Assembly: GCF_030929505.1 (NCBI RefSeq)
Contig: NZ_JAVFVV010000026.1
Location: 1 to 64,000 of the forward strand
Direction: 5' to 3'
DNA length: 64,000 nucleotides
Source of the DNA: Mesorhizobium sp. LHD-90
Lineage (GTDB): Bacteria > Pseudomonadota > Alphaproteobacteria > Rhizobiales > Rhizobiaceae
Notes under the pieces: generated by a model
What the model saw: the letters and a program-made list of their open reading frames with translations, nothing else
Databases searched by the model: none
Told to the model about the DNA's origin: nothing
Part shown: positions 42,680-51,308 of the stretch, piece after piece
Numbering within the stretch: the first letter of the stretch is position 1
How the letters are laid out: each line of letters begins with the position of its first letter
Program-made: the position numbers and the translations under genes

Positions 42680-44023
42680 TCACCCGCCGGCCAGTACCTT
42701 TGCCAGCCGAGCGCATTGGGCGCGGATATCGGGAATGGCCTCGATCTCGAAGAAGGCTCCACGCGTAAGCGGGCCGACCGCGAACAGCTTGTCGGACACC
42801 GAGCCGGTCTCGCCGATGACGGCGCAGCTTTCGGTGACGTCGAGCCCGAGCTTCAGAGGGTCGGGACGGGCGAAACCCCGGTCGATCAGGTCGCGGACCA
42901 CGGCAATCGAACCGGTGGACAGATCCTTCGTGATGCCGGTGCAGTCGTAGACGCGGTCGACCACCAGCGTCTTCAGTGTCTGCGAACGCCGGTGCTTTAG
43001 CCGCACGGCGAGTTTTCCGCTGCGTTCTTGCATACCGTCGACGCGGGCGGCGACCAGCCGGACGCGTCCCGCTTCGACGGCTTTTTCCAGCCTGGCATAA
43101 ATCGGTGGCGCCATGCGGTGGCGATGAATATCCCACCAGGCTTTCGTGTGCTCGACGAAGCGGCGCTTCGCCGATGCCGGCCAGCTTTGCCAGACCTGCT
43201 GGTTGAACGGCCGCAGCGCGTCAAGCACGTCGCGCCAGTCGCCGCCGGCCTTTTGTGTCGCGCGGATCAGGTCGCGCAGCCAACCGACGAAATAGGACAG
43301 TTGCGTGCCGAGCGGGACGTCGGCGACATCGAGGCGGATCGGATTGCCTTTTCGATGCGGCGAGGGCAGCAGGCCGCGCCGCGACACGGCGACGATCTTT
43401 CCGCGATGGCCGCGATGCTCCAGCGTCAGCCAGGCGTCGACCATGCTCAACCCGGTGCCGAGGATAAGCACGCTTGCCTGGTCGTCGAGCGGCGTGTCGG
43501 CGGGCGAGTCGATGCGGACGGCAAGCGGATGCTCGGGCGAGGGCTCCTCATCATGGCCAACCGCCAGCACCGCCGCGTGGCAAGCGATGCTGGTGCCGTT
43601 GGCGAGCCGCACGTCGACACCGGACGGGGTCGGCGACACGCCGAGGCAGGTTTCGCGTACCAGCCGCAGCCGGCCGGTTTCGCGCTCGCGCTGCAGATTG
43701 TCCTGAAGCAGTTCATGCAGATAGCGGCCGTAGACCGCACGCGGCAGGTAGACGGCCGGATTACCGTCCGTGATGATCTTGCTCGCCTGCACCCAACGCC
43801 AGAAATGTTCGGGATCGTCGGCATAGCCGCTCATGCCCATGGCGCTGACGTTGAGAACATGGTCGGGCAGGGCGGTGGAATAGGCGCGCCCGCGGCCGAA
43901 ATTCTCCGACTTTTCAATGAGGGTAACGCGCAGGTCCGGATTTGGCGATTTCAGCAGATGCGCGGCGAGCAGCACGCCGCTGGCGCCGCCGCCGACAATG
44001 ACGATCGAGGCGCGGCCAGTCAT
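42680..44023 (-). CDS. FAD/NAD(P)-binding protein (HpyO/YdhS-like)
   Basis: A 447-residue flavoprotein with an N-terminal dinucleotide motif SIVIVGGGASGVLLAAHLL and FGRGRAYSTALPDHVLNVSA, typical of the NAD_binding_9 family (E. coli YdhS, Xanthomonas HpyO). A second Rossmann-like motif is SVLILGTGLSMVDAWLTLEH. The C-terminus has DCTGITKDLS and FFEIEAIPDIRAQ. The reaction is unknown for most members. It lies downstream of the Rrf2 gene on the same strand, separated by a palindromic element, so co-transcription is uncertain. Confidence 0.85.
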   Translation of the reverse strand: MTGRASIVIVGGGASGVLLAAHLLKSPNPDLRVTLIEKSENFGRGRAYSTALPDHVLNVSAMGMSGYADDPEHFWRWVQASKIITDGNPAVYLPRAVYGRYLHELLQDNLQRERETGRLRLVRETCLGVSPTPSGVDVRLANGTSIACHAAVLAVGHDEEPSPEHPLAVRIDSPADTPLDDQASVLILGTGLSMVDAWLTLEHRGHRGKIVAVSRRGLLPSPHRKGNPIRLDVADVPLGTQLSYFVGWLRDLIRATQKAGGDWRDVLDALRPFNQQVWQSWPASAKRRFVEHTKAWWDIHRHRMAPPIYARLEKAVEAGRVRLVAARVDGMQERSGKLAVRLKHRRSQTLKTLVVDRVYDCTGITKDLSTGSIAVVRDLIDRGFARPDPLKLGLDVTESCAVIGETGSVSDKLFAVGPLTRGAFFEIEAIPDIRAQCARLAKVLAGG

Positions 44024-44075
44024 GCGGGCCCCTGGCAGTTCTTTTGGTCTTTGGAGAGACTTCCCTCCAGAGGTT

Positions 44076-44240
44076 CCCCGTCACCCGGCCTCTGCTTCGC
44101 TCGGCCACCCTCTCCCCGTTGGGGAGAGGAGGTTCGCCGCCGCCGGAGCGACACGCTAGAATGTCGAGCGAGGACGGTGCATATCTCCTCTCCCCAGCGG
44201 GGAGAGGGTGGCCGAGCGAAGCGGAGGCCGGGTGAGGGGG
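44076..44240. repeat. Long palindromic intergenic element (copy b)
   Basis: Left arm (about 44076-44136) and right arm (about 44185-44240) are near-perfect inverted copies of some 55 nt including CACCCGGCCTCTGCTTCGCT. Each arm contains its own CTCTCCCC/GGGGAGAG hairpin. It lies between the Rrf2 and FAD-protein genes and is related to elements at 15071-15216 and 54571-54719. Confidence 0.82.
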
Positions 44241-44303
44241 CGAAATCGCCGCATCGGAAGGCAGCTTCGACAGCCGTCAAGTCCGAAGCGACCAAATAGG
44301 TCC

Positions 44304-44753
44304 TCAGGCGTGGTATTTCAGCAGGGCCGCGACGTCGTCGTTGGCCGCGTCGCGCATCTGCGCCAGGCTGCGGTTGTCGAGCACGCTGGCGATAGCGTGG
44401 CGCACTTCCAGCATCATGTGCCGGACCTGGCAGGTCGCCTCGTCGCAATCCTCGCAGCGTTGATACTGCGTGTGGCTGGCGCAGGGGATCGGCGCCAGCG
44501 GACCGTCGAGCACGCGCACGACATGGCCGATCTTGATCTCGGCGGGCGGCCGCGACAGGCGATATCCGCCGTCCTTGCCCTTGCGGCTCTGGACGAAACC
44601 GGCATTGCGCAGTTCGCCCAATATGGCATCCAGAAACTTCTTCGGGATGTTGTTCGACCGGGCGATGTCGTTGACGAAGGCCAACTGGCCTTCCGGCATC
44701 TGCGACAAGTGGACCAGGGCCTTCAGCCCGTACTTGCCTTTTTTGGTGAGCAT
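44304..44753 (-). CDS. Rrf2-family transcriptional regulator
   Basis: A 149-residue winged-helix regulator. It has MLTKKGKYGLKALVHLSQMP, the DNA-recognition helix region IARSNNIPKKFLDAILGELR and the wing RKGKDGGYRLSRP. The C-terminal half has the three-Cys pattern C-x2-C-x4-C (RCEDCDEATCQVR) used by IscR/RirA/NsrR-type members to hold an iron-sulfur cluster, so redox or Fe-S sensing is plausible. A CymR-like cysteine role is an alternative because of the neighbouring cbs operon. A TCTATAAA half-box lies about 95 bases upstream and full boxes flank the locus. Confidence 0.9.
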   Translation of the reverse strand: MLTKKGKYGLKALVHLSQMPEGQLAFVNDIARSNNIPKKFLDAILGELRNAGFVQSRKGKDGGYRLSRPPAEIKIGHVVRVLDGPLAPIPCASHTQYQRCEDCDEATCQVRHMMLEVRHAIASVLDNRSLAQMRDAANDDVAALLKYHA

Positions 44754-44848
44754 GATCGAAAACTGTCTTTGTGTTGCCTGCCGAAGGAACCCGTCGCCCC
44801 GAATGTCCGACCGATGTCCCGCATCCGAAACGAATAAATTCCAGTGAA

Positions 44849-44856
44849 TCTATAAA
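44849..44856. promoter_or_regulatory. Half-site TCTATAAA upstream of the Rrf2 gene
   Basis: It equals the left half of box 1 but the TAGA half at the expected spacing is missing. It may be a weak autoregulatory site; low certainty. Confidence 0.3.
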
Positions 44857-45120
44857 CAAGTCCAAATGCGTTGATTTTTCGTCAGTTTTGCGGCTGGCGA
44901 GGCAAAATCGATGCCGTCGGCGGTAACTTTCGAGCAAAGACGGTCTCATTCGCGTGAGCTATGGCCTTTCCTGGTCAGGCCACGGCCTGCAAGGGGCATT
45001 TTTCCGCGCTTGCGATGGCCTCGCAAGCCTTCGTGGACAGCGCTTCCAATCTCGCGAAACATGCTTTCGGGTCTCGCCACATTCACGAAGACCGTAGCTG
45101 ATCATTCTCTCCGCCTAAAG

Positions 45121-45137
45121 TCTATAGACACGATAGA
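45121..45137. promoter_or_regulatory. TCTA-N9-TAGA box 3
   Basis: TCTATAGACACGATAGA, a 17-nt inverted repeat, 101 bases before the cupin gene start and in the Rrf2-cupin divergent region. Confidence 0.55.
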
Positions 45138-45238
45138 ATTCAAGACCGTCAGTCGACGGCCTTGACGCCACCGGATGCTGGTGTGTCAGCTACGGGCTGG
45201 CCGATAGGATCGGGGCGTTTGCCTGGTAGGGGGCAACT

Positions 45239-45625
45239 TTGAAGACAATCTCCCATGCAGAACAGTCGCGCGAGGAATGGCGAGCCGGCGTGGAAACGCA
45301 GATGCATATTTCGGCGAGCAACGGGTCGACGCAACTGTGCATGTTCGAGCAATGGGTAGACTCCGGCATGGGGGCTCCCACCCACAGTCATCCGGTCGAG
45401 GAGGTGCTGACCGTGGTAAGCGGCGAAGCAGAGATCTGGATCGACGACGAGGCGAACATCCTGTTCGGCGGTCAATCGGTTGTTGTTCCGCCAAATCGCA
45501 GGCACGGCTTCCGAAACACCGGTTCCAAGGCGCTTCACATACGTGCGGTGCTCGCATCCGCGATCTTCGAGGCGACGCTGGATGACGGCAACACGGTTCG
45601 ACGCTGGCTTCCGATGCCGGAGTAG
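45239..45625 (+). CDS. Small cupin-domain protein
   Basis: A 128-residue single-cupin protein. Cupin motif 1 is THSHPVEEVLTVVSGEAEIW (metal-binding His, His, Glu) and motif 2 is VVVPPNRRHGFRNTG (His). Most such proteins bind a metal and act as small dioxygenases, isomerases or sensors; no substrate can be assigned. The start is TTG 45239 with AGGGGG upstream; no ATG is available before the cupin core except a late one. It lies downstream of TCTA-N9-TAGA box 3 and could belong to the same regulon as the cysteine genes. Confidence 0.8.
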   Translation: MKTISHAEQSREEWRAGVETQMHISASNGSTQLCMFEQWVDSGMGAPTHSHPVEEVLTVVSGEAEIWIDDEANILFGGQSVVVPPNRRHGFRNTGSKALHIRAVLASAIFEATLDDGNTVRRWLPMPE

Positions 45626-45786
45626 CCGGTTCGATCCTGAATTCAAGTGACACCACCCGTTGTTTGTTTTGGCCGACGGTCAGGGAAAATGCCCCAGGCA
45701 TGAGATGCTGCCGGCAACGCGCCCTTTTGCCCGGTGGGTTGAATCGGATAAGGGGAACGGCCGACCGCAGACCTGAGAGGGACAGC

Positions 45787-46647
45787 ATGCCGCGAACAGC
45801 CTATGTGAACGGGCGCTACGTCGCCCACAGGGACGCCTGCGTGCATGTCGAGGACCGAGGCTACCAGTTCGCCGACGGCGTCTACGAGGTCTGCGAGGTG
45901 ACGCGTGGCCAGATCATCGACATGACCGGGCATCTCAACCGGCTGGAGCGCTCGCTGCGCGAACTGTCGATCGGCTGGCCGCTCCGCCGCGCCGCGCTGG
46001 AGATCGTCATCGGAGAGGTGGTTCGCCGCAACCATGTCACCAACGGGCTCATCTACGTGCAGGTGACGCGCGGCGTCGCCAGCCGGGATTTCGTGTTTCC
46101 GGCGGACACTAAACCGTCGCTGGTGGTCATCGCCAAGAAGGCCGATCCCGCCTTCAACGTGAAACGCGCCGAAACCGGCATCAAAATCATCACCGTGCCG
46201 GAAAACCGCTGGGAGCGCGTCGACATCAAGACCGTCGGACTGCTGCCGAACGTGCTTGCCAAGCAGCGTGCCAAGGAAGCCGGCGCCCAGGAGGCCTGGT
46301 TCGTGGACACCGACGGCAACGTCAAGGAGGGCGGATCGTCAAACGCCTGGATCGTGACCGCGGACGCCAGGCTGGTGACGCGTCCGGCCGATGAGGGCAT
46401 CCTGCGCGGCATCACCCGCACCACGCTGTTCGACGTCGCCAGAAAGCTCGGACTGACGGTCGAGGAACGGCATTTCAGCGTCGCGGAAGCAAAGGCGGCG
46501 CGCGAAGCTTTCATCACGTCGGCAACCACCTTGGTCATGCCGGTCGTCTCTATCGACGGCCAGCCGGTCGCCAACGGCCATCCGGGATCGGTGGCACTTT
46601 CGCTACGCGAGGCTTTTTTTGACGTTGCGGAAAAACGTCCGGCCTGA
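45787..46647 (+). CDS. dat: D-amino-acid transaminase
   Basis: A 286-residue fold-type IV PLP aminotransferase. The N-terminus YVNGRYVAHRDACVHVEDRG is typical. The PLP lysine is in VDIKTVGLLPNVLAKQ, GGSSNAWIVTADARLVTRP carries the cofactor contact, and ITSATTLVMPVVSIDG is the C-terminal motif. It interconverts D-alanine and D-glutamate for the cell wall; branched-chain or ADC-lyase relatives are less likely. Rhizobia commonly keep dat just before hfq. It starts at ATG 45787 with GAGAGGGA upstream. Confidence 0.9.
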   Translation: MPRTAYVNGRYVAHRDACVHVEDRGYQFADGVYEVCEVTRGQIIDMTGHLNRLERSLRELSIGWPLRRAALEIVIGEVVRRNHVTNGLIYVQVTRGVASRDFVFPADTKPSLVVIAKKADPAFNVKRAETGIKIITVPENRWERVDIKTVGLLPNVLAKQRAKEAGAQEAWFVDTDGNVKEGGSSNAWIVTADARLVTRPADEGILRGITRTTLFDVARKLGLTVEERHFSVAEAKAAREAFITSATTLVMPVVSIDGQPVANGHPGSVALSLREAFFDVAEKRPA

Positions 46648-46791
46648 TACCGCGACCATGGTAGCAATTTTGAATCAACCTCAGGCGCTTGTCTTGAAGT
46701 CGGGGCGAGGGCAGGATGTGCGTGCCTGACTGGCGTCGACTATTTCGGCGCTGGCGCGCGTGTCCGAGGGGATGGGTGAAAGAACAAAACG

Positions 46792-47040
46792 ATGGCGGAA
46801 CGATCGCAGAATCTTCAGGATCTTTTCCTGAACTCGGTTCGCAAGAGCAAAAACCCTCTTACCATTTTTCTCATCAACGGCGTGAAATTGACCGGCGTCG
46901 TTACTTCCTTCGATAATTTCTGCGTGCTTCTGCGCCGCGACGGCCATTCGCAGCTTGTCTACAAGCATGCGATCTCGACCATCATGCCGAGCCAGCCGGT
47001 GCAGATGTTCGAAGCCGAAGACAGCGGCCAGGGCAGCTGA
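46792..47040 (+). CDS. hfq: RNA chaperone Hfq
   Basis: The 82-residue hexameric RNA chaperone that pairs small RNAs with mRNAs. Sm1 is [20 protein letters not shown] and Sm2 has [12 protein letters not shown], with the KHA motif. The proximal-face residues (Gln in NLQDLFL, Phe in FDNFCVLL) are present and the tail is short, as usual in alphaproteobacteria. hflX starts at the very next base after its stop, a standard hfq-hflX arrangement. Confidence 0.98.
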   Translation: MAERSQNLQDLFLNSVRKSKNPLTIFLINGVKLTGVVTSFDNFCVLLRRDGHSQLVYKHAISTIMPSQPVQMFEAEDSGQGS

Positions 47041-48423
47041 TTGACCAGTGACGTTTCGACGGGCGCCGGGGCGCCCGGCAAGGGGAAGGCTAAAAGCGTC
47101 TCGCATGAGGCGCCGGTCGAGCGCGCCGTGGTGGTCGTGCCGATCCTGCCGCCTTCCCGCGACGACGACGACCGCAGCCGGCCGCGCCTGACCCGATCAG
47201 CCGACGCGCGGCTGGAAGAGGCGGTGGGGCTTGCCCAGGCGATCGATCTCGACATCACGCATTCGACCGCGTTCCCGGTCAACGAGCCGCGCCCGGCGAC
47301 GCTGATCGGATCGGGCAAGGTCGAGGAACTGGCGGGCATCGTGCACGACACCAATGCGGGCCTGGTCATCGTCGACCATCCGCTCAGCCCCGTGCAGCAG
47401 CGCAATCTGGAAAAGGAAACCAAGGCCAAGGTGCTCGACCGCACCGGCCTGATCCTGGAAATCTTCGGCAGGCGCGCCCGCACCAAGGAAGGCACGCTGC
47501 AGGTCGACCTCGCGCATCTCACCTATCAGAAGGGACGGCTGGTTCGAAGCTGGACCCACCTGGAGCGCCAGCGCGGCGGCGCCGGCTTCCTCGGCGGCCC
47601 CGGCGAAACCCAGATCGAGGCCGACCGCCGCGCCCTGCAGGAAAAGATCATAAAACTGAAGCGCGAGCTGGAGCAGGTGCGCCGCACCCGCGACCTGCAT
47701 CGCGCCAAGCGCCGAAAGGTGCCGTTCCCGGTGGTGGCGATCGTCGGCTATACCAATGCCGGAAAGTCGACGCTGTTCAACCGGCTGACCGGGGCGGGAG
47801 TGCTGGCCGAGGACATGCTGTTCGCCACGCTCGACCCGACGCTGCGCCGCGTGCGGCTGCCGCATGGCTCGCCGGTGATCCTGTCGGACACGGTGGGATT
47901 CATCTCCGACCTGCCGACGCATCTGGTCGCCGCCTTCCGCGCCACGCTGGAGGAGGTGGTCGAGGCCGACCTCGTCATCCATCTGCGCGACATTTCCGAT
48001 CCGGATACGGCCGCGCAGGTCGAGGACGTCGAGCGCATTCTTGGCGACCTCGGCGTCGATGCCGCCGACGACAAGCACATCGTCGAAGTGTGGAACAAGA
48101 TCGACCTTCTCGACGAGGCGACGCGACAGCGCCTGCTGGAGGACGCCAGGAGCCATGACGGCAACCCGCCGGTGCCGATCTCGGCGGTGACCGGCGAGGG
48201 AATCGAGGCGCTGACGGCGCTGATCGAGCAGCGCGTCTCCGGCGCGCTGGCCGCGACGGAGGTGACGCTCGCCCCGGCGCAGCTCGGCCTGATGGACTGG
48301 ATTTATCGCAACGGCGACGTAGTCTCGCGCAAGGACAATGAGGACGGCAGCGTCACGCTGAAGCTGATGGCGACCGCGGCCGCGCGCGACGAGATCGAGA
48401 ACAGGCTGAAGGCCAAGGGGTAG
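47041..48423 (+). CDS. hflX: Ribosome-associated GTPase HflX
   Basis: A 460-residue GTPase that splits stalled or stressed ribosomes. The N-terminal glycine-rich domain has ARTKEGTLQVDLAHLTYQKG and the linker has RQRGGAGFLGGPGETQIEAD. The G domain shows GYTNAGKSTLFNRLTG (G1), DTVGFISDLP (G3) and NKIDLLDE (G4). The start is TTG 47041 directly after the hfq stop, so translation is coupled; an internal start a few codons later is possible because the first 20 residues are low complexity. Confidence 0.95.
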   Translation: MTSDVSTGAGAPGKGKAKSVSHEAPVERAVVVVPILPPSRDDDDRSRPRLTRSADARLEEAVGLAQAIDLDITHSTAFPVNEPRPATLIGSGKVEELAGIVHDTNAGLVIVDHPLSPVQQRNLEKETKAKVLDRTGLILEIFGRRARTKEGTLQVDLAHLTYQKGRLVRSWTHLERQRGGAGFLGGPGETQIEADRRALQEKIIKLKRELEQVRRTRDLHRAKRRKVPFPVVAIVGYTNAGKSTLFNRLTGAGVLAEDMLFATLDPTLRRVRLPHGSPVILSDTVGFISDLPTHLVAAFRATLEEVVEADLVIHLRDISDPDTAAQVEDVERILGDLGVDAADDKHIVEVWNKIDLLDEATRQRLLEDARSHDGNPPVPISAVTGEGIEALTALIEQRVSGALAATEVTLAPAQLGLMDWIYRNGDVVSRKDNEDGSVTLKLMATAAARDEIENRLKAKG

Positions 48424-48467
48424 GGGGCCGGCGTCTCATTCCCCACTTGCGGGGAGAAGGAAGCTCC

Positions 48468-49292
48468 TCACCGAACCGCCTTGGCGCGCTGCCACTCCTC
48501 CTCCATCTCTTCCAGCGTCGCATCATCCAGCGACCGGCCTCGCGCCCGCAAGGCGACCTCGACCAGATGGAAGCGGGTGCGGAATTTGTCGTTGGTGCCC
48601 GAAAGTGCGGCCTCCGGGTCGATCTTCAGGTGACGGGCAAAATTGACCAGCGCGAACAGCGTGTCGCCGAACTCGTCCTCGGCCGCCGTCTGGTTTTTTG
48701 TGGCGATGGCCTCGCGCAGCTCGGCGATCTCCTCCTCGATCTTGTCGAGGATGGGTGCGGCCTCGCCCCAGTCGAAGCCGACGCGCGCCGCCTTCTCCTG
48801 CAGCTTCAGCGCGCGGGTCAGCGCCGGGAAGGCCAGCGGGACACCGTCGAGAAAACCGTTGCCGTTGTCCTCCGGATCGAGCCCGCGCACCAGTCGCGCC
48901 GCGCGCTTTTCCGCCTTCTCCTCCGCCTTGATGTTTTCCCACATGCCTTTTGCCATGCCGGCGCTGCGGGCGTCGGCGTCGCCGAAGACGTGCGGATGGC
49001 GGCGGATCATCTTCTTGGTGATGCCCTCGACGACGTCTTCGAAGCTGAATTCGCGGGCCTCGGCGGCCATCTGCGCGTGGTAGACGACCTGGAGCAACAG
49101 GTCGCCGAGCTCCTCGCGCAGGTCGTCGAAGTCGCCGCGGGCGATGGCGTCGGCCACCTCGTAGGCTTCCTCGATCGTATAGGGGGCGATGGTCGAAAAA
49201 TTCTGCTCGACATCCCACGGGCAGCCGCCGACCGGAGCGCGCAGCGCGGCCATGATCTCGATCAGGCGGGAGATGTCGCGGGACGGTTTCAT
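48468..49292 (-). CDS. mazG: Nucleoside triphosphate pyrophosphohydrolase MazG
   Basis: A 274-residue housekeeping NTP pyrophosphatase that removes damaged or excess nucleotides. Two MazG domains are present: the first with CPWDVEQNFSTIAPYTIEEA and DLREELGDLLLQVVYHAQMA, the second with EEEIAELREAI and EDEFGDTLFALVNFARHLK. The metal-binding EExxE/ExxD residues are intact. I start at ATG 49292 (MKPSRDISRLIEIM) as in relatives. The frame is open for 67 further codons upstream, but these have no similarity. It is convergent with hflX. Confidence 0.94.
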   Translation of the reverse strand: MKPSRDISRLIEIMAALRAPVGGCPWDVEQNFSTIAPYTIEEAYEVADAIARGDFDDLREELGDLLLQVVYHAQMAAEAREFSFEDVVEGITKKMIRRHPHVFGDADARSAGMAKGMWENIKAEEKAEKRAARLVRGLDPEDNGNGFLDGVPLAFPALTRALKLQEKAARVGFDWGEAAPILDKIEEEIAELREAIATKNQTAAEDEFGDTLFALVNFARHLKIDPEAALSGTNDKFRTRFHLVEVALRARGRSLDDATLEEMEEEWQRAKAVR

Positions 49293-49491
49293 GGCGGCGA
49301 GCTTATACGATCGGTCCCGGCCTGCATCGGTCACAATGGACGGGTCGCACGAGGCGGCAGGGATATCCACAGGCGCGATCCGTTGACGTGTATGTGATCC
49401 GGCGACGATGTCAGACGGCAGCCCTCGGCCTTGCCGCGCGCCGATGGCCGCATAAGTCTTGGCGCAGGCGGATATTTTGAGGGACGCTTTC

Positions 49492-49791
49492 ATGAAAAGA
49501 CTTGCGTTGACTGCGGCGGCGATCCTGTTGGCCGTCGCGCCGGCGAGCGCGGTGTCGCGTTACGACACGCAGCGCATGTCTTGCGCGAAAGTGCAGGCGG
49601 CGCTGAGGAGCGACAGCCCGGCGATCCTGCGTTTCCAGTCGCAGCAGTCGGGCGTGACGCTCTACAACCTCTATGTCGGCAGCGGCCAGGACTGCAGGGG
49701 CACGACGATCCCGCGCGCACGCACCGTGCCGGCGGCGGACGGGCCGTGCACCGTGCTGCAATGCGTGACGCCGCCGCACAATTCGCGGTGA
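49492..49791 (+). CDS. Exported small cysteine-containing protein
   Basis: A 99-residue protein with a clear signal peptide (KRLALTAAAILLAVAPASAV). The mature part has four cysteines (in MSCAKV, DCRG and PCTVLQC), enough for two disulfides, and the motif TLYNLYVGSGQDCRG. No known domain was recognised, though short Cys-containing periplasmic proteins of this kind are common in rhizobia. GAGGGA precedes ATG 49492. It is convergent with the MocR-type gene, whose stop is 12 bases away. Confidence 0.8.
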   Translation: MKRLALTAAAILLAVAPASAVSRYDTQRMSCAKVQAALRSDSPAILRFQSQQSGVTLYNLYVGSGQDCRGTTIPRARTVPAADGPCTVLQCVTPPHNSR

Positions 49792-49803
49792 GCGTGCGCC
49801 CGC

Positions 49804-51222
49804 TCAACCGGCCTGTCCGACCGCTCGCCGCAGTGCGTCGAAAACACGCTCGTCCAGCGTCTGCGAGACGTTGAAGCGCATGGAATTGGTCGCAGTCTGC
49901 GAAAGACTGAACACATTGCCCGGCGCCAGCACCACATTGTCCGTCCGCGCCGCCCGCGCGACGTCGGCGGCATCGGCGCCGCCGGGCAGGCGGCACCACA
50001 AGAACATGCCGGCCTGCGGCATCAGCCAGGGTTTTACGCCGATGGCTTCCAGCCTGGCCGCCACGTCGGCCATGGCGCGCGAGAGCCGGGTGCGCAGGCC
50101 GTCCATGTGCTTGCGGTAGCCACCGTCGCTCAGCACCGACAGCACCAGTTGCGCGTTGAGCCGCCCGCCGCCGAAGGAGGTGGCGATCTTCAGGTCGATC
50201 AGTCCTTCGATCCATTCCGGCCGGGCGGCAACAAAACCGCAGCGCGCCGAGGCCGATAACGTTTTCGAAAAACTGCCGATATGGATGACGCGGTCGAGCC
50301 CGTCGAACGCCGCCAGGCGCGGCGCCGGCGTGTGCTCGAAATCGGCAAAAATGTCGTCCTCGACGATGGTCAGGCCGAATTGTTCCGCGAGCTTCAGCAC
50401 CCTGTGGGCCGTCACCGGCGACAAGACCGCGCCGGTGGGATTGTGGATCGCGGCATTGGTCAGGTAGAGTTTCGGCCGATGCGCCGCAAGCACGGCTGCG
50501 AGCCGCTCGATGTCCGGGCCGCTGGCCGTGTAGGGCACGCCGACCATGGCGACGCGGTGCGCCCGCAGCAGCGCCTGGAAATTGAAATAGCAGGGATCGT
50601 CGATCAGCACCGTGTCGTTGGGTTCGAGCAGCAGCCGGCACAGCAGATCCAACGCCTGCGTGCCAGACTCCGTCAGCATGACCTGGTCCGGCGAAGCCTC
50701 GATGCCGTGCTCGGCCATGCGGCGCACGATCAGTTGGCGCAGCGGCGGCAGGCCGAGCGGCGAGCCGTAGTCGGCCAGCACGGAGCCGTCGGCGCGCGAG
50801 GCGGCGCGCAGCGCCTTGCGGATACCTTCCTCCGGCAGCCAGGACGGCGGCAGCCATCCGCAGCCGGGTTTCAATGTATCGTCGCTCGCCTCCAGCGACT
50901 GCCGCGACACCCAGAACGGGTCGACGGCACGGTCGAGCTTCGGACCGACCTCCGACAGCGACAGGGGTGCGGCCTGGCTGGCGACATAAAAACCCGAGCC
51001 GGCGCGGGCATGGATGGCGCCTTCGGCGACCAGCCGCTCGTAGGCATCGACGACCGTCGAGGACGAGACTTTCAGGGTCGAGGCCATCCGCCGGATCGAC
51101 GGCAGTTTCGCGCCGGCCGTCAGGCCGCGGCCGGCAATCCGCTGGCGGATGGTGGCCATGACCATGCCGACCCTGGTTCCGCCGGCCAATTGCTCGTTCA
51201 TCCGTATTGTATCCGTGGGCAT
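49804..51222 (-). CDS. MocR-type regulator (GntR helix-turn-helix fused to aminotransferase)
   Basis: A 472-residue fusion. The winged helix (about 15-80) has KLPSIRRMASTLKVSSSTVV and YERLVAEGAIHARAGSGFYV. The rest is a fold-type I aminotransferase domain (about 110-465) with MLTESGTQALDLLCRLLLEP and PLP Lys in HIGSFSKTLSASARCGF. Such regulators sense PLP-linked amines. It is divergent from an EamA-type exporter and separated by a strong palindrome, which points to control of that transporter. Start ATG 51222 places the palindrome right at the 5' end of the gene; ATG 51201 is an alternative. Confidence 0.9.
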   Translation of the reverse strand: MPTDTIRMNEQLAGGTRVGMVMATIRQRIAGRGLTAGAKLPSIRRMASTLKVSSSTVVDAYERLVAEGAIHARAGSGFYVASQAAPLSLSEVGPKLDRAVDPFWVSRQSLEASDDTLKPGCGWLPPSWLPEEGIRKALRAASRADGSVLADYGSPLGLPPLRQLIVRRMAEHGIEASPDQVMLTESGTQALDLLCRLLLEPNDTVLIDDPCYFNFQALLRAHRVAMVGVPYTASGPDIERLAAVLAAHRPKLYLTNAAIHNPTGAVLSPVTAHRVLKLAEQFGLTIVEDDIFADFEHTPAPRLAAFDGLDRVIHIGSFSKTLSASARCGFVAARPEWIEGLIDLKIATSFGGGRLNAQLVLSVLSDGGYRKHMDGLRTRLSRAMADVAARLEAIGVKPWLMPQAGMFLWCRLPGGADAADVARAARTDNVVLAPGNVFSLSQTATNSMRFNVSQTLDERVFDALRRAVGQAG

Positions 51223-51223
51223 A

Positions 51224-51241
51224 ACAGTTTGGCAAAACTGT
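51224..51241. promoter_or_regulatory. Palindrome between mocR-type and EamA genes
   Basis: ACAGTTT-GGCA-AAACTGT, perfect 7-nt arms. It abuts the start codon of the regulator gene and lies about 70 bases before the transporter gene, so it may be the operator for both. Confidence 0.55.
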
Positions 51242-51308
51242 ACCGGATTGTGACTGGCCGCGCCAGCGCGAGACGTCGATAGAAGGCCGACAATCGAAAG
51301 GCCGGCGC

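Larger units (their letters stand above)
44754..45238. other. Divergent region between Rrf2 and cupin genes
   Basis: 485 bases without a supported gene. It contains a half-site TCTATAAA at 44849-44856 and a full TCTA-N9-TAGA box at 45121-45137. It is A/T-richer near 44830-44890, where the Rrf2 promoter should be. An 84-codon open frame in the middle has no ribosome binding site. Confidence 0.5.
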
